Assembly: GCA_903861445.1 (NCBI GenBank)
Contig: CAIOUK010000212.1
Span: 1 to 7,229 of the forward strand
DNA length: 7,229 nt
From: an uncultured Verrucomicrobia subdivision 3 bacterium
Lineage (GTDB): Bacteria > Verrucomicrobiota > Verrucomicrobiia > Limisphaerales > UBA11358
Reading direction: 5' to 3'
A program made the translations under genes and the position numbers. Shown piece after piece: positions 6,084-7,229 of the stretch (position 1 is the first letter of the stretch; the number at the start of each line of letters is the position of its first letter). The notes below the pieces were generated by a model that saw only the letters and a list, made by a program, of their open reading frames with translations, was not told where the DNA came from and did no database searches.

Positions 6084-6090
6084 CCAGACC

Positions 6091-7229
6091 ATGCAAAAAG
6101 AACCGTCGAAAAAATACCAGCCGTTTCCACATGCGCCAAAGTTGACCGACCGCCAGTGGCCGAGCCGCACGCTCACGCACGCGCCGCGCTGGTGCAGCGT
6201 GGATTTGCGCGACGGCAACCAGGCGCTCGCCGTGCCGATGAACGTCTCGCAAAAATTGGAATTGTTCCAGACGCTCGTGAAGATCGGTTTCAAGGAAATC
6301 GAAGTCGGTTTTCCGTCGGCGTCGAACACGGAATTTGCCTTTAACCGTTTGCTCATTGAAAAAGGTCACGCGCCGGACGACGTGTGGTTGCAAGTGCTCG
6401 TGCAGGCGCGCGAGGATTTGATCGAGCGCACCGTCGAGTCGCTCATCGGCGCGAAGAAGGTTATTATTCACATGTATAATTCGACTTCGCCCGCGCAACG
6501 CCGCGTCGTATTCGGCAAGTCAAAGGACGAGATCAAGGCCATCGCGGTCAAGGGCGCGCAGATGATCAAAGACCGTTTGCATCGGCTCACGGCGGGCGGC
6601 ACGGAAGTGATGCTCCAGTATTCGCCGGAAAGTTTCAGTATGACGGAAGTCGAATATGCGAAAGAGATTTCCGAAGCCGTCATGGATGTGTGGCAACCAA
6701 CGCCGCAGCACAAAATGATTTTGAATTTGCCCGACACCGTCGAGGTAGCAATGCCGAATATCTATGCCGACCAAATCGAATGGATGTGCAAGAACCTCAA
6801 AAATCGCGAGTCGCTCATCATCAGTTTGCACACGCACAACGACCGCTGCACCGGCGTGGCCGCGACGGAGTTGGGAATGCTCGCCGGCGCAGACCGCGTG
6901 GAAGGCACGTTGTTCGGCAACGGCGAGCGCACGGGCAATTTGGACATCGTCACCGTGGCATTGAATCTCTACATGCACGGCATTAATCCGAAATTGGATT
7001 TCTCCAATCTCGCCGCAATCATTGATGTTTATGAGCGCAGCACCGGCATGACCGTGCCGCCGCGTCAGCCTTACGCGGGCGAACTGGTTTTCACCGCGTT
7101 CAGCGGCTCGCATCAGGACGCCATTAAAAAAGGTTTGGCGGAACGCGAAAAAATTCCGCACGCGCATTGGGACGTGCCGTATCTCACGATTGATCCGGCG
7201 GACATCGGCCGCGAATATCGCGAAGTCAT
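6091..7229 (+). CDS. leuA: 2-isopropylmalate synthase, long form (3' truncated by window edge)
   Basis: LeuA condenses acetyl-CoA with 3-methyl-2-oxobutanoate to 2-isopropylmalate, the committed step of leucine synthesis in the cytoplasm. 379 codons are present, open to the last base. The N-terminal extension (KYQPFPHAPKLTDRQWPSRT, 8-27) is typical of the long, yeast/actinobacterial-like LeuA class rather than the short enterobacterial form. The TIM-barrel catalytic domain shows VDLRDGNQAL (37-46, with the catalytic Arg40 and metal ligand Asp41), EVGFPSAS (71-78), HTHND (247-251, His247 and His249 being metal ligands) and GNGERTGN (276-283). The C-terminal leucine-binding regulatory domain should follow beyond the edge, giving about 550 residues in this family. 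The ATG at 6091 fits the conserved N-terminus. The attenuator directly upstream points to leucine-dependent transcription control, in addition to the feedback inhibition known for the family. Confidence 0.95.
   Translation, partial: MQKEPSKKYQPFPHAPKLTDRQWPSRTLTHAPRWCSVDLRDGNQALAVPMNVSQKLELFQTLVKIGFKEIEVGFPSASNTEFAFNRLLIEKGHAPDDVWLQVLVQAREDLIERTVESLIGAKKVIIHMYNSTSPAQRRVVFGKSKDEIKAIAVKGAQMIKDRLHRLTAGGTEVMLQYSPESFSMTEVEYAKEISEAVMDVWQPTPQHKMILNLPDTVEVAMPNIYADQIEWMCKNLKNRESLIISLHTHNDRCTGVAATELGMLAGADRVEGTLFGNGERTGNLDIVTVALNLYMHGINPKLDFSNLAAIIDVYERSTGMTVPPRQPYAGELVFTAFSGSHQDAIKKGLAEREKIPHAHWDVPYLTIDPADIGREYREV

Larger units (their letters stand above)
5834..6090. other. Divergent intergenic region holding the leuA control region
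   Basis: This 257-base stretch separates the minus-strand GT-C gene from leuA. The left third (5834-5894) should hold the promoter of the minus-strand gene, but I find no convincing -35/-10 pair there, only short inverted repeats. The middle and right parts hold a candidate leuA promoter, a leucine-rich leader ORF, competing RNA hairpins and an intrinsic terminator, each listed separately. The last 39 bases (6052-6090) contain only the leuA ribosome-binding region. Confidence 0.8.

Noticed and set aside
6066..6344. Plus-strand ORF starting at ATG 6066, overlapping the start of leuA in another frame
   Set aside because: The frame conflicts with the well-supported leuA frame and encodes an Arg/Ala-rich product without a domain.
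6520..7167. Long minus-strand open frame (215 codons) antisense to leuA
   Set aside because: leuA in the plus frame has full family motifs. The antisense product is Arg/His-rich with no recognisable domain, as expected of a shadow in GC-rich coding DNA.

Overview
The window looks like a chromosomal segment of a moderately GC-rich bacterium, most likely a verrucomicrobium (Pedosphaera/Limisphaerales-like). I base this on protein flavour: a small protein with an N-terminal CxxC...CPxDG zinc ribbon, the style of the GT2 and GT-C membrane glycosyltransferases, a long-form LeuA, and mostly weak Shine-Dalgarno signals. No rRNA or marker gene is present, so the assignment is an inference. I see no mobile elements, CRISPR arrays, tRNAs or rRNAs.

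Layout, left to right. Positions 1-528 (+) carry the 3' end of an aspartate kinase gene (lysC), covering its two ACT regulatory domains. Positions 567-1232 (+) encode an uncharacterised zinc-ribbon protein with one hydrophobic segment. Positions 1264-2316 (+) encode a membrane-anchored family 2 glycosyltransferase. It overlaps by 8 bases a gene for a TMTC/PMT-like GT-C membrane protein (2309-4108, +). A second GT-C (family 39-like) membrane glycosyltransferase lies convergently on the minus strand (4112-5833), with only 3 bases between the two stop codons. A 257-base divergent intergenic region (5834-6090) follows. The long-form 2-isopropylmalate synthase gene leuA starts at 6091 and runs off the right edge.

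The most interesting part is the leuA leader (about 5930-6051), which reads as a complete ribosome-mediated leucine attenuator. It has a 21-codon leader ORF with six Leu codons (5930-5995). A protector hairpin covers the end of that ORF. A 15-bp antiterminator (5979-5994 with 6014-6028) competes with a strong intrinsic terminator (6019-6051). The terminator sits 39 bases before the leuA start codon. The geometry matches classical leu/his/trp attenuation: stalling at the first Leu cluster frees the antiterminator arm, while translating to the stop codon covers it and allows termination. A possible promoter at 5895-5923 would start transcription almost exactly at the leader GTG, so the leader mRNA may be leaderless.

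Functionally, aspartate kinase and LeuA are amino-acid biosynthesis genes flanking a small membrane glycosylation cluster. The GT2 enzyme plausibly makes or transfers a polyprenyl-phosphate-linked sugar, and the GT-C proteins plausibly use such lipid-linked donors. That link is inferred from gene order and family membership.
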